A stretch of 46,922 bases of DNA from Spirochaetota bacterium (GCA_026415295.1 JAOAHJ010000027.1:1-46922), one strand, 5' to 3'; shown: positions 33,123 through 42,932, numbered from the stretch's first letter. A program made the numbers and translations. Notes: generated by a model not told the origin, from the letters alone.

Positions 33123-33920
33123 TTAAAATATTTCGTAGTAATTAGGTCTTCTGTCTTCTAAAAAATTGTTTAATTTAGTAATATTTTTATCCAATGCTTG
33201 TTCTGGATTAATATCATAACATTTAATAGATTCTCTGTTTTTTGGTAAATATAGCAAATATTTTCCATCAGGTGATACTAAAGTTGATCTTCCACTAAAT
33301 TTGAGAATTATATTATTTTGATTTTCTTTTTCTTTTCCAATTCTATTGCAACAAGCAATAAAAACTTTATTTTCAAGAGCTCTAGTAAAAAGTGCTCTTT
33401 GGCAATATGGTAAAACTAAATTAGAAGGATGAAGTATAACTTGAGCTCCTTTAATAGCTAAAGTTCTTGCAGCTTCAGGGAAATACCAATCAAAACAGAT
33501 CATCATGCCGATTTTAACTTTTTTGTATTCGAAAACATTAAAACCGGTATTACCCTTTTCAAAGAAGAGTTTTTCTCTACTAAATAGATGAGTTTTCCTA
33601 TATATATTAATTATTTCTCCATTTGCAATAAAAAAAGATGAATTATAGATTTTTTTGTTATTATCTTTTTCTGCAAATCCACCACAAATTGCTATTTCTT
33701 TTTTTTTAGTTATATTCTTGTATTCTTTGAAATAATCATTGTCTATTGTTAAAGATGATTTTTCAACTTCTTCTTTAGTTGAAAAGTTATAACCTGATAG
33801 ATATAGCTCAGGAAAAATTACAATACCATTATCTATTTTTTTTAATATTTTTATGGATTTCAAAAAATTTTTTTCTAAATCAAGAAATTTAGGGTTTATT
33901 TGAGCAAGCCAAATCTTCAT
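33123..33920 (-). CDS. Carbon-nitrogen hydrolase (nitrilase superfamily)
   Basis: 265 residues with the catalytic triad of the superfamily: Glu38 in FPELYLSGY, Lys in YRKTHLFSREK and Cys in MICFDWYFPEAAR. Normal length for a stand-alone amidase such as omega-amidase or N-carbamoyl hydrolase; the substrate is not evident. The start is ATG 33920; the preceding TTG is not needed. There is no ribosome site, but a promoter (33928-33955) is placed so that the mRNA would start at the ATG. Confidence 0.9.
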   Translation of the reverse strand: MKIWLAQINPKFLDLEKNFLKSIKILKKIDNGIVIFPELYLSGYNFSTKEEVEKSSLTIDNDYFKEYKNITKKKEIAICGGFAEKDNNKKIYNSSFFIANGEIINIYRKTHLFSREKLFFEKGNTGFNVFEYKKVKIGMMICFDWYFPEAARTLAIKGAQVILHPSNLVLPYCQRALFTRALENKVFIACCNRIGKEKENQNNIILKFSGRSTLVSPDGKYLLYLPKNRESIKCYDINPEQALDKNITKLNNFLEDRRPNYYEIF

Positions 33921-33927
33921 CAAAATA

Positions 33928-33955
33928 AAAATATAAAATAAATTATCTTTGTCAA
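33928..33955 (-). promoter_or_regulatory. Promoter of the nitrilase-type gene, predicting a leaderless mRNA
   Basis: On the minus strand TTGACA (33950-33955), a 16-bp spacer, then TATTTT (33928-33933). Seven nt separate the -10 box from the ATG at 33920, so the transcript would begin at the start codon. Confidence 0.5.
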
Positions 33956-34029
33956 ATAAATTTTACATTAATTAAATTATATAGTTTATAAAATATTGAA
34001 AAAAAAAATATTGAATATAAATTTTATTT

Positions 34030-35166
34030 ATGGATAAACAAAGAATAGATCAAGTTTTATCTCTTTATGAAATAAAGAAAAAATTTTTCACTTATCAAGA
34101 ACAGTTTAATGAAATAAAGAAAGATATTTCAAAAGAATCTTTGTTAAATCAAATTAATATATTGGAAAAAGAGACAATTTCTGATAATTTTTGGAAAGAT
34201 AAATTAAAAGCTAAAGAAACAATATATAAAATTAATAATTTAAAAGAAAAAATAAAACTTATTGATAATCTAGTTGAACTTGAGAACGATATTCTTGAGC
34301 TGATTAATATAGTTTTAGAGGAAAACCAGAATGATTTAATTGATTTAAATATTATTGTAAACAAATATAAAGAAGATTTTGAAAATTTTATATATTCAGA
34401 GGTTTTTGAAGAAATAGATTCTAAGAATGCAATATTAACTATTCATCCTGGAGCTGGTGGCACGGAATCAACAGATTGGGCTAATATGCTTTTAAAAATT
34501 TATTTGAAATATTTTGAAAGAAAAAATTTTTCTTATAAAATTGTTGATTTATTGCCTGGAGAAGGTGTAGGAATTAAATCTGTAACAGTTTATGTCTCAG
34601 GCAAAAATGTTTATGGGTTAATGAGAAATGAAGTTGGAATACATAGACTTGTTAGAATATCTCCTTTTGATTCTAATAAAAGAAGACATACCTCTTTTTG
34701 TTCTGTGTTTTGTTATCCTGATGTAGAAGATGATATAAATATTGAATTAAATCCTTCAGATTTAAAGATTGAAACATATAGAGCATCAGGTGCAGGTGGT
34801 CAACATGTGAATAAAACAGATTCTGCAGTTAGAATAACACATATACCAACAGGAATTGTTGTTTCATGTCAAAATGATAGATCTCAACATAAAAATAAGG
34901 AAATAGCCTTAAAAATATTAAAATCAAAACTTTATATGTATTATAAAGATCAAACTGAAAAAGAGATTGAAAAAAGTTTAGAGGAAAAAAAAAGTATAGA
35001 ATGGGGTAATCAAATAAGGTCATATATTTTACAACCATATGTTTTAATTAAAGATCATAGGACTGAATTTGAATCAACAAATGTCGATAAAATATTTGAT
35101 GGGGAAATAGATGATTTTATTTTTGAGATGATTAAATTAAAATTTAAGAAAAAATGGAACAAATAA
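34030..35166 (+). CDS. prfB: Peptide chain release factor 2
   Basis: 378 residues, full RF2 length. Stop-codon reading motif SPF at 211-213 (UGA/UAA type, not the RF1 PxT) and the peptidyl-hydrolysis GGQ at 256-258 within GAGGQHVNKTDSAVRITH. The N-terminal helical domain is continuous with the rest, so the programmed +1 frameshift common in bacterial prfB genes is absent and RF2 is not self-regulated that way here. UGA is used as a stop by several genes in the window (for example 42118-42120 and 46065-46067). No ribosome site; TATAAA lies 8 nt before the ATG. Confidence 0.96.
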   Translation: MDKQRIDQVLSLYEIKKKFFTYQEQFNEIKKDISKESLLNQINILEKETISDNFWKDKLKAKETIYKINNLKEKIKLIDNLVELENDILELINIVLEENQNDLIDLNIIVNKYKEDFENFIYSEVFEEIDSKNAILTIHPGAGGTESTDWANMLLKIYLKYFERKNFSYKIVDLLPGEGVGIKSVTVYVSGKNVYGLMRNEVGIHRLVRISPFDSNKRRHTSFCSVFCYPDVEDDINIELNPSDLKIETYRASGAGGQHVNKTDSAVRITHIPTGIVVSCQNDRSQHKNKEIALKILKSKLYMYYKDQTEKEIEKSLEEKKSIEWGNQIRSYILQPYVLIKDHRTEFESTNVDKIFDGEIDDFIFEMIKLKFKKKWNK

Positions 35167-35167
35167 T

Positions 35168-35196
35168 TTGACTTTTTAAAATTTTGATGTTAAAAA
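35168..35196 (+). promoter_or_regulatory. Possible cheY promoter
   Basis: TTGACT (35168-35173), 17 bp, then TAAAAA (35191-35196) between the prfB stop and the cheY start. The -10 is imperfect. Confidence 0.3.
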
Positions 35197-35218
35197 TTAT
35201 AAAAGAGAGTATTTTCTT

Positions 35219-35581
35219 ATGAAAAATAGAATTTTAGTTGTAGATGATCTAGCTTTTGTAAGAATGATGATTAAAGAAATTTTGCATAAATATGGTTATC
35301 AGGTTGTGGGTGAAGCTTCCAATGGTATAGAAGCTGTAAAACTATATATGCAATTAAGACCAGATGCGGTTTTAATGGATATAACTATGGACCAAATGAA
35401 TGGAATAGATGCTTTAAAAAAAATAAAAGAGATAGATCCTAATGCAATAGTAATTATGTGTTCGGCTTTAGGTCAACAACAGATAATAATAAATGCAATA
35501 AAACTTGGTGCAAAAGATTTTGTAGTAAAACCTTTTAAAGAAGAAAGAATAATTTCAGCCCTAAAAAAAGCTATTGTATAA
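35219..35581 (+). CDS. cheY: Chemotaxis response regulator CheY
   Basis: 120 residues, receiver domain only. Acid pocket D9 and D10, phosphorylated D54 (VLMDITM), switch position S82 (Ser instead of Thr) and K104 in FVVKPFK. The block VIMCSALGQQ … AIKLGAKDFVVKPF is characteristic of the CheY type found in Bacillus and Thermotoga, so a motor-binding CheY is more likely than a generic regulator. When phosphorylated, it would alter the rotation of the periplasmic flagella. No chemotaxis kinase is in the window. Confidence 0.85.
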   Translation: MKNRILVVDDLAFVRMMIKEILHKYGYQVVGEASNGIEAVKLYMQLRPDAVLMDITMDQMNGIDALKKIKEIDPNAIVIMCSALGQQQIIINAIKLGAKDFVVKPFKEERIISALKKAIV

Positions 35582-35604
35582 AATTTTTCCAAATTAGTTT
35601 TCAA

Positions 35605-37059
35605 ATGAAAAAAATTATCTTTTATTTAGCTAACTATTTTTTAAAACTTTTATTTATTATACTATTATTAAATATTTTAATGTTTTTATTAAACTTAAAT
35701 TTAATTTTTGATCCAACCTATACTTTTAATAATAAAGATTTTTTAAATATTTTATTTGCAGCTGATAGTCTTAAAGATAATCCTATAAAAGAAAACCTAT
35801 TTTTTCAAATAGATGATATTATTAATAATTCTGGAAAGATAGAATTTAATTATTTGATAAACATGTTATTTACTAGTATTAAAGAAATATTGAATGATAA
35901 AGATTTTTTATTTAAAGGAGAATTTGAGAAATTGTTTGCAGTTTATATTGCAAATTTAATTGAAAAATTGGACTTTAATAAAAAATCAGATATTGAATTA
36001 TTTGAAAATATAAATATTGATTTTATAGAAGATATTGATTTTAATTTTAAATTAAAATATTTAGATGAAAAAGAAATAAATAAAAATAAGGATATAGTTC
36101 GATTTTTGAGAATTGATATAGAATATGATATAGTAAATAAATCGCAGATAGAAAATTTGAATAAAATATATAAAAATATTGTATATGCAGAATCTATTAT
36201 TAATGAAAAGGGATTATTATTAAAAATTAGACTTAATTATTTAAATAAAGAATATGAAAAAGAATTAATATACTTATTGCCTTTTGATCATATAAAAATT
36301 TATAATGATATTAATAATTTTATAAATTATTACCTTATTAAAGATATTACAGGAATAAAATATTATAAATTTTTTATTAAAAGCAAAGAAGATTATTTTA
36401 TTAAGGCAAACGATTTAATTCTTGGTAAGACAAATAATCTCTATTATTTAAAAGAAGGAAAGTATACATTAGAAGTGTTTAATGAAGGTTATGAATCTTT
36501 AATAGACAATATTGATTTAAATTTTGACTATATTAAAGAGGTTGAATTAAAAAAAAGAGATAAAAAATCAAGAATTACCATTTATGTTTATCCTGAAAGT
36601 TCTGATGTATTTATTAACAATAATTATATTGGCAAAAGTCCAATTATTGATTATGAAACATATGAGGGAATAATATATTTACATATAAGTAGTAGTAATT
36701 TTGAGCACTATCAATCAACTTTTGTCATTAAATCAGAAGAAAAAAAAATATTAAAAATATTTTTAAAACCTAAAAATTATACAACCTATTTTATTAATTA
36801 TTCAAATCTATATTATCAAAAAGCAATAAATTACTTTAAAATTACAGGAATATATTTTCTTGTATCTTTAATATCTTTTTCAATAGCTAATAACTATTAT
36901 GATAGACATTTAAGTTTTGGAGAGATAAAAGATTATACAAATTATCTAATATTTCTAAATATGGGTTATTTATTTTTTATCCCAACTGTCTATTTTCTTA
37001 TAGAATTTTATTATAACCTTTATTTATACAGTAATTTTTATAAAAATTATCTTCAATAA
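35605..37059 (+). CDS. Membrane protein with PEGA-type domains
   Basis: 484 residues. An N-terminal hydrophobic segment (about 7-33, uncleaved anchor or signal) is followed by a long polar region without recognised family (to about 265). Two adjacent PEGA-like units come next: one around LILGKTNNLYYLKEGKYTLEVFNEGYES and a clearer one with VYPESSDVFINNNYIGKSP … HYQSTFVI. Two membrane segments lie near the C-terminus (about 413-430 and 450-472). PEGA domains are often found in envelope proteins and bind surface or cell-wall layers. It follows cheY by 23 bp, and its stop touches the convergent pheT stop. Confidence 0.7.
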   Translation: MKKIIFYLANYFLKLLFIILLLNILMFLLNLNLIFDPTYTFNNKDFLNILFAADSLKDNPIKENLFFQIDDIINNSGKIEFNYLINMLFTSIKEILNDKDFLFKGEFEKLFAVYIANLIEKLDFNKKSDIELFENINIDFIEDIDFNFKLKYLDEKEINKNKDIVRFLRIDIEYDIVNKSQIENLNKIYKNIVYAESIINEKGLLLKIRLNYLNKEYEKELIYLLPFDHIKIYNDINNFINYYLIKDITGIKYYKFFIKSKEDYFIKANDLILGKTNNLYYLKEGKYTLEVFNEGYESLIDNIDLNFDYIKEVELKKRDKKSRITIYVYPESSDVFINNNYIGKSPIIDYETYEGIIYLHISSSNFEHYQSTFVIKSEEKKILKIFLKPKNYTTYFINYSNLYYQKAINYFKITGIYFLVSLISFSIANNYYDRHLSFGEIKDYTNYLIFLNMGYLFFIPTVYFLIEFYYNLYLYSNFYKNYLQ

Positions 37060-39483
37060 TTACTTTCTTAATTCAAATCCTTTACTCTTTAATGAATTAA
37101 CTATTTTATTTATTAATTCATTTGTGTCTTCTGATGTTAAGCTTTTTTCGTAAGGTTGCACAGTTATTGAAAATGCTATAGATTTTTTGTCTTCACCTAA
37201 TTGCTTAGAATAATAAACATCAAATGGAGTAACTTCAGCTATATAGTAATTTTCGTTACTAAAATCTTTTATTATTTCAACTATTTCATTTGAATAAGTA
37301 TTTTTGTCTACTATAAAAGCTAGATCAAACTTTGTAGATTGAATTTTAGGTATTTTTTTGAAAGGGATAAAATCTTTTTTGTATTTAACTATATTATTAA
37401 AGTTTGTTAAGAAAATAGATATAGGTTTTTTTAGTTCAAATTTTGAAATTATTTCAGGGTGTATTTCTCCAAAATATCCAATAATTTCATTATTATGGCA
37501 AATAGTTCCTGATTTAAAAGGATGAAGGTAACTTGGAATACTTTCATTTTTAATTTTTAAATCAAAAATATTGAAGTGATTAAATAAATTAATAAGAGCG
37601 TTTCTTGCATAATAAACTGATTCAACCTGGTCGTTTTTACATATCAAACCAGCAATTTCTAATATTTCCTCTGTTTTATTACTATCATTCAAATAGTATA
37701 TCTTTTCTACTTCAAAAATTCCAAATTCATCAAAGTATTTAAGGTTTAAAATAGCATTGTTGATTAAACCAGGTATTAAACTCATTTTTAAAATAGGTAA
37801 TTTTTCATCTAATGGATTTTCAATTTCAACGGGTTTTTTGTCGTTAAATATTTTCTCAATTTCTATACTAGAAAAAGGATAGTTGTTAACTTCTGTCAAT
37901 CCTTCATTATAACATAAAAATAATTTTATTTTTTTTACAATATCTGGTTCTTCCATTTTATGTGGCATATCTAATTTGACTTTAGGTGCATTAGGTTCTA
38001 TATTAATATAACCAAAAATTCTTCCAACTTCTTCTACTATATCTTCTTTAATTGAAATATCTTTTGTTGCCCTATAAGATGGGACATAAACTTCTAAATT
38101 GTTATTATATTCAATAATTTCAAAACCTAAATTTATTAAAATATTTTTAATTATTGTTTCAGGAATATTTTTTCCAAGCTTATTTTTAATAAAATCATAA
38201 GATAATTCAATTTTAATTTTTTTATCTTCATAATATTTTTTATAATTAACTGACTCAATTTTAATATTTTTTTGAAGATCAGATAAAATCTGTATAAATT
38301 TATTATAAGCTAATTCAATAAAGTTTGGATCAAGTGATTTTTCAAATCTTTGAGAAGCTTCGGTTCTTAATTTAAGATTAACGGAAGCTTTTCTAATAAT
38401 AGCTTGATTAAAATTAGCAATTTCAAGTAATATTGAATTTGTATTTTCATTTACTTCAGAGTTTTCCAATCCCATAATTCCTGCTATTGCTATTGGATTA
38501 TCATTTGAGTCGAGTATTAATAAAGTTTTATCTGTAATTTCTCTTTCTTTACCATCAAGAGTTTTAACTTTTTTTTCTTTTTCATTTTTGGGGAATCTTA
38601 TTTTAATAGTATTTGTGTGATTTACTTTTTCAGTATCAAAAGCATGCATTGGTTCTCCGATATCAAACATAACAAAGTTAGTTAAGTCAACGATAAGAGA
38701 TATGGGTCTTTGTCCAATTGAGTATAAAAACTTTTGCAACCAAATAGGAGATTGGCAATTTTTAATGTTTGAAATATGTATTACAGCATATGCTGGACAT
38801 GCATCCTTATCTTCTATTTCTATGTTGATCTTGTTTTCATTTTTTAATTTTATGATTTCTTTTGAATATGGCTTTAAATTTAAACCATAGATAGAAGCAA
38901 TTTCCCTTGCAATTCCATAATGTCCCCATAAATCTGGTCTATTTGTTAAGGATTTATTATCTATCTCGATTATAACATCATCTAATTCTAATAAATCAGC
39001 AATATTTACTCCTTCCTTAATTTTTGAAATGTCTATAATATTATCATTAAAAATTTTATTTATGTCTTGTAAAATTAATATACCACTTTCATCATTATAA
39101 TATTTTAACTCGGAAGGAGAACAAAGCATTCCATGAGATTCTATTCCTTTAAAATTAACTTTTTCAATTTTTTTTCCATTTGAGGGTATAATTGAACCAA
39201 TTTTTGCAAGAGGAACAAAGTCGTTAATTTTAATGTTTGTAGCCCCAGTAATTATTTGAAGCTTGTTTTCACCATCATAAACAACACACTTGTATAATTT
39301 GTCCATATTTTCTATTTTATTTATTTCAAGAATTTTACCTACAACAATATTTTTATATAAATCTTTTTGGAAAATTAAATCTTCTATTTCTGCAACTTTT
39401 AGAGTAAAATCAGATCCAATCATTTTAGCATCATTTATATCAATATCAACATACATTTTTATCCATTTTAATGATATATACAT
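37060..39483 (-). CDS. pheT: Phenylalanine-tRNA ligase beta subunit
   Basis: 807 residues, normal length. Domains in order: N-terminal segment, EMAP-like tRNA-binding OB fold (about 40-150, NIVVGKILEINKI … IITGATNI), B3/B4 editing domain (ISLIVDLTNFVMFDIGEPMHAFD), B5 domain (ISIKEDIVEEVGRIFGY), catalytic-like core and the C-terminal FDX anticodon-binding domain (FDLAFIVDKNTYSNEIVEII … SLKSKGFELRK). Ribosome site GGAGG, 7 nt before the ATG. Second gene of pheS-pheT, 46 bp after pheS. Confidence 0.97.
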   Translation of the reverse strand: MYISLKWIKMYVDIDINDAKMIGSDFTLKVAEIEDLIFQKDLYKNIVVGKILEINKIENMDKLYKCVVYDGENKLQIITGATNIKINDFVPLAKIGSIIPSNGKKIEKVNFKGIESHGMLCSPSELKYYNDESGILILQDINKIFNDNIIDISKIKEGVNIADLLELDDVIIEIDNKSLTNRPDLWGHYGIAREIASIYGLNLKPYSKEIIKLKNENKINIEIEDKDACPAYAVIHISNIKNCQSPIWLQKFLYSIGQRPISLIVDLTNFVMFDIGEPMHAFDTEKVNHTNTIKIRFPKNEKEKKVKTLDGKEREITDKTLLILDSNDNPIAIAGIMGLENSEVNENTNSILLEIANFNQAIIRKASVNLKLRTEASQRFEKSLDPNFIELAYNKFIQILSDLQKNIKIESVNYKKYYEDKKIKIELSYDFIKNKLGKNIPETIIKNILINLGFEIIEYNNNLEVYVPSYRATKDISIKEDIVEEVGRIFGYINIEPNAPKVKLDMPHKMEEPDIVKKIKLFLCYNEGLTEVNNYPFSSIEIEKIFNDKKPVEIENPLDEKLPILKMSLIPGLINNAILNLKYFDEFGIFEVEKIYYLNDSNKTEEILEIAGLICKNDQVESVYYARNALINLFNHFNIFDLKIKNESIPSYLHPFKSGTICHNNEIIGYFGEIHPEIISKFELKKPISIFLTNFNNIVKYKKDFIPFKKIPKIQSTKFDLAFIVDKNTYSNEIVEIIKDFSNENYYIAEVTPFDVYYSKQLGEDKKSIAFSITVQPYEKSLTSEDTNELINKIVNSLKSKGFELRK

Positions 39484-39529
39484 AATAAAACCTCCAGTTA
39501 ATTTAAAATATTAATTAAAAATCTAGAAT

Positions 39530-40552
39530 TTAAAATTGATAATAAAATCTTAGATCTCCGCTTTGAAACCATCTGATATCATTTATACCATACTTCATCA
39601 TTGCTAATCTATTAAGACCTAATCCAAAAGCAAAACCAGACCATTTTTCTGGATTAATTCCTCCTTCTATTAAAACATTTGGATGTATTAAGCCACATGG
39701 TAAAAGTTCAACCCAACCTACATTTTTACAAACAGAGCAACCTTTACCACCACAAATTAAACATTTTATATCAAGTTCAAATCCTGGCTCAACGAAAGGG
39801 AAAAAGCCTGGTCTTAATCTTATGTGAACTTCTTTTTTAAATATTTCTGAAAGCAATGTTTTCATAAAATAAATTAAATTAGCTACAGATATATCTTTAT
39901 CAATCATTATTCCTTCAACTTGGTAAAATGTATTTTCATGGGATGCATCAATTGCTTCATATCTAAATACTCTACCTGGTGCTATTCCTTTTAATGGTGG
40001 TTCGAAATTTTCCATTGCTCTAATTTGAACAGCAGAGGTATGAGTTCTTAAAAGTAATCCATTTTTAAGCCAGATTGTATCTTGCATATCTCTGGCTGGA
40101 TGTGTTTCAGGTATATTTAATGCAGTAAAATTATGATAATCATCTTCTATTTGAGGCCCATCAAAAATTGAGAAACCTAGATTTTTAAATATTTCCACTA
40201 TTTCATAAATTACTTTTGAAATAGGTGTTAAATGTCCATTAAATTTTTTTACCTCATAAGGAAATGTAATGTCAATCCATTCATTTTTTAATTTTTCTTC
40301 ATTAATAATTTTTTGGAAATATCTTTCTTTATTTTGTATAAAAGATTCAATTTCTTCTTTTATTTTATTAAGTTCCTGTCCGTAAATCTTTCTTTCTGAT
40401 AAAGGTATATTTTTTATATTGTCAAATAAATTTGTTAATAATCCTTTTTTACCTAAGTATTTAATTTTTAAATTATTTAGACTTTCAAGATTTGGTAAAG
40501 AATTACTATCAATATTAAATGATTTTCTTAATTCTTCAATATCTTTAAACAT
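39530..40552 (-). CDS. pheS: Phenylalanine-tRNA ligase alpha subunit
   Basis: 340 residues. N-terminal coiled-coil region (about 1-95), then the class II catalytic core: motif 1 around HPARDMQDTIWL, motif 2 GRVFRYEAIDASHENTFYQVEG, a Cys cluster CLICGGKGCSVCKNVGW typical of one PheS group and probably a structural zinc site, and motif 3 GFAFGLGLNRLAMMKYGI. AAGGGA precedes the ATG. Works as the alpha2-beta2 enzyme with PheT. Confidence 0.97.
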   Translation of the reverse strand: MFKDIEELRKSFNIDSNSLPNLESLNNLKIKYLGKKGLLTNLFDNIKNIPLSERKIYGQELNKIKEEIESFIQNKERYFQKIINEEKLKNEWIDITFPYEVKKFNGHLTPISKVIYEIVEIFKNLGFSIFDGPQIEDDYHNFTALNIPETHPARDMQDTIWLKNGLLLRTHTSAVQIRAMENFEPPLKGIAPGRVFRYEAIDASHENTFYQVEGIMIDKDISVANLIYFMKTLLSEIFKKEVHIRLRPGFFPFVEPGFELDIKCLICGGKGCSVCKNVGWVELLPCGLIHPNVLIEGGINPEKWSGFAFGLGLNRLAMMKYGINDIRWFQSGDLRFYYQF

Positions 40553-40610
40553 AATTGTTCCCTTAAATTATTTTTGATTTTGATTAAACTTTTATTTTAT
40601 AGAAAATTAG

Positions 40611-40638
40611 ACTATATAAAAAAAAAATCAATTGTGAA
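40611..40638 (-). promoter_or_regulatory. Promoter of pheS-pheT
   Basis: On the minus strand TTCACA (40633-40638), 16 bp, TATAGT (40611-40616), leaving a leader of about 50 nt, too short for a T-box riboswitch or a leader-peptide attenuator. Confidence 0.5.
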
Positions 40639-40675
40639 AAAAATAGAATTGAATTTTAAAAAAATAATATTAATT

Positions 40676-40681
40676 TATAAT
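40676..40681 (+). promoter_or_regulatory. -10 box of the GAF/HD-GYP gene
   Basis: A perfect TATAAT ends 5 nt before the ATG at 40687. There is no good -35 at the usual distance and no ribosome site. If used, the mRNA would start at the ATG. Confidence 0.35.
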
Positions 40682-40686
40682 TAAGT

Positions 40687-42120
40687 ATGCAAAAAAGATT
40701 TCAATTAATTTTTTTTATTATTATTATATTAAATACATTAACTATTTTTATTTCATTATTATTTGTTTTTATTAAAGGACTGATGTCGATTTTAGTGCTT
40801 TCAGCTTTTCTTATCTTTCAACTTATTTTCTTATTTATTTATAGAAAGAGAGAAATTTCAAAATTAAGAATATATTATAATGATATAAATAGAGATAATT
40901 TAAAAAATTATTTTTTATCTGAAAACCAAGAAGATATTAGCAATAAAATGATTAAAATTAAAGAAAAAGAACCAATAAAATTAAATATTTCTGAAAATTC
41001 TGAAATTATTTTTACATCAGAAGAATTTAGAAATATTATTTTAAATCAAATATTCTCTGAGAATAAAATAAAAACTCTTTATGATATATCTAAATTGTTA
41101 ATTGAAATTGAGGATTTAAATACTCTTCTTGACAACATTTTAAAGAAAATAGCAGAATTTTTTGGGGCAAAATCTGGATCTATTATTTTATGGGATAATA
41201 AAAGAGAAGAACTTATTATAAATAATGTTTTTAATATTGATAAAAAATTCATAGGAAATACTATTTCTATTGGGAGTGGAATAGCTGGTTATGTTGCTTT
41301 AACTGGGGAGCCCATAATTATTAGAAAAGATACTAAAAGTACAAAGTTTAATATTGATAGAAAAGATATTAAAGATTCTATAATTTTTCCAATCTTTTTT
41401 CATAAAGATTTAATAGGCATTATTAATCTGAATGATACTCCTCTTGTAGGTATAATGAAAGATGAAGAAATTATCAGCCTTATGAATTCTTTTGCAAATC
41501 AAACAGCGATAGTTATATTAAATAATAATTTAATTAACAAATTAAAAACGATTTATAAATCAACAATTAAAACTCTTGTTAATGCTATTGATGCAAAAGA
41601 TCCATATACTGCAGGACATTCAGAGAGAGTTACATACTATTCAATTGAAATAGGTAAAAAGATTAATCTTGATAATGAATCATTAGATAGACTTGAATTT
41701 GCTGCAATTCTTCACGATGTTGGTAAAATAGGTATACCTGAGGAAATTTTGTCAAAACCTTCAAAGCTTGATAAGGATGAATTTGAAATTATTAAAAATC
41801 ATCCAAAATTATCTTATAAAATTGTAAAACCAATAGAATTGCCATGGGATATAAGTGATGATGTTCTATCCCACCATGAAAGATGGGATGGGGGAGGATA
41901 TCCAAATGGTAAAAAAGAGGAAAAGATTTCCATATTTAGTAGAATCATAACTATTGCGGATGCTTTTGATGCAATGACTTCAGATAGACCATATAGAAGG
42001 GGATTAAATATAAACGAAGCAATAGATGAAATATCAAGGAATATTGGGTCTCAATTTGATCCTAATTTAGCAATTATTTTTATTAATATGATAAGAAATC
42101 ATGAAATAAAATTTAATTGA
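40687..42120 (+). CDS. GAF/HD-GYP domain protein, probable cyclic-di-GMP phosphodiesterase
   Basis: 477 residues. Two membrane segments at the N-terminus (about 5-28 and 32-54), a GAF domain (about 120-275: TLLDNILKKIAEFFGAKSGSIILWD, GSGIAGYVALTGEPIII) and an HD-GYP domain (about 285-475). Metal and signature residues are complete: GHSERV, LHDVGKIGIPEEIL, NHP, SHHERWDGGGYPNG and DAFDAMTSDRPYR. It should degrade cyclic-di-GMP in response to a signal bound by GAF. No diguanylate cyclase is in the window. Divergent from pheS. Confidence 0.93.
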   Translation: MQKRFQLIFFIIIILNTLTIFISLLFVFIKGLMSILVLSAFLIFQLIFLFIYRKREISKLRIYYNDINRDNLKNYFLSENQEDISNKMIKIKEKEPIKLNISENSEIIFTSEEFRNIILNQIFSENKIKTLYDISKLLIEIEDLNTLLDNILKKIAEFFGAKSGSIILWDNKREELIINNVFNIDKKFIGNTISIGSGIAGYVALTGEPIIIRKDTKSTKFNIDRKDIKDSIIFPIFFHKDLIGIINLNDTPLVGIMKDEEIISLMNSFANQTAIVILNNNLINKLKTIYKSTIKTLVNAIDAKDPYTAGHSERVTYYSIEIGKKINLDNESLDRLEFAAILHDVGKIGIPEEILSKPSKLDKDEFEIIKNHPKLSYKIVKPIELPWDISDDVLSHHERWDGGGYPNGKKEEKISIFSRIITIADAFDAMTSDRPYRRGLNINEAIDEISRNIGSQFDPNLAIIFINMIRNHEIKFN

Positions 42121-42242
42121 TTTTAAAAAAAATTTTGATTTTTTTTAAATTAATATTTATTAATAGTTTTTTATAATAGAAAATTTTTTAGAAAAAAGAT
42201 AAATAAAAATAGATATTTAATATTTAATAATTGGGAATAGTT

Positions 42243-42932
42243 GTGATAAAAAAAGTATTTTTTTTATTATTTTTTTTATTTATTTTTACTTTTAATCTTT
42301 TTGCATTAGAACTTAAATATTATGAATATAGAGACTTAAGACTTTTATTTAATTTTTATAATGAAATAAGTGAATTTAATTTGTATAATTATAATTTTTA
42401 TTACAAAGTTTTTTTTGATGGAGGAAAAATATTAAAATATGAATTCTATTCATATGACAATTTAGATTCAGTTGGTGAATTTCTTTGGCAGGGGAATAAT
42501 AGTTGTAATTTAACTATTAAAAAAATGAAAACAAATATATCTAGTGGAAAACCAATACTTAAAGAATTATATAAATATGAAATTACCCTTTCTGAAGGGA
42601 AGATAAAGGAGTATGTAATTTATAAATTTAATGAAACTACTGGCTTTGTTAAAGTAGGAATTAGTAAATTTAATTATCAATCAGAATTTATTATTTCAAT
42701 TGAAAATTATTTTGGATCGATTTATTTAGGGAAAATAGTTGTTTATTTCAAAAGTAGTAGTGAAAAAGTACAAGAAAGAATATATGATAATGCAAATCAG
42801 ATGGTTGAAGTTAGAATTTTCAATAATAATGCACTATATCAAATTAAGAAATATATTTATGATAAAGGAAAACTTGTAAGAATTGAAACATATGATGCTC
42901 AAGGTAAGTTAATACAGGTTGAAAATAAATAA
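42243..42932 (+). CDS. Secreted protein of unknown function
   Basis: 229 residues. A strong signal peptide (MIKKVFFLLF … NLFA, cleavage after about residue 21) and a beta-rich mature part with aromatic residues. The C-terminal 60 residues contain degenerate repeats of the form Y-D-x-x-G/N-x-x-V-x-x-x-x-x-(F/Y) (for example IYDNANQMVEVRIFNN and IYDKGKLVRIETYDAQGKLIQ), like YwqK or MORN-type strands. I start at GTG 42243 with GGGA 6 nt upstream; an in-frame TTG at 42231 has no site. Function unknown. Confidence 0.65.
   Translation: MIKKVFFLLFFLFIFTFNLFALELKYYEYRDLRLLFNFYNEISEFNLYNYNFYYKVFFDGGKILKYEFYSYDNLDSVGEFLWQGNNSCNLTIKKMKTNISSGKPILKELYKYEITLSEGKIKEYVIYKFNETTGFVKVGISKFNYQSEFIISIENYFGSIYLGKIVVYFKSSSEKVQERIYDNANQMVEVRIFNNNALYQIKKYIYDKGKLVRIETYDAQGKLIQVENK

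Noticed and set aside
40553-40686. T-box or leader-peptide attenuator ahead of pheS
   Set aside because: The probable promoter leaves a leader of about 50 nt with no terminator hairpin and no Phe-rich ORF.
42121-42242. Inverted ATTAAT repeats followed by T-run after the HD-GYP gene as a terminator
   Set aside because: Stem is short and made only of A/T pairs; it cannot be told from background in this sequence.
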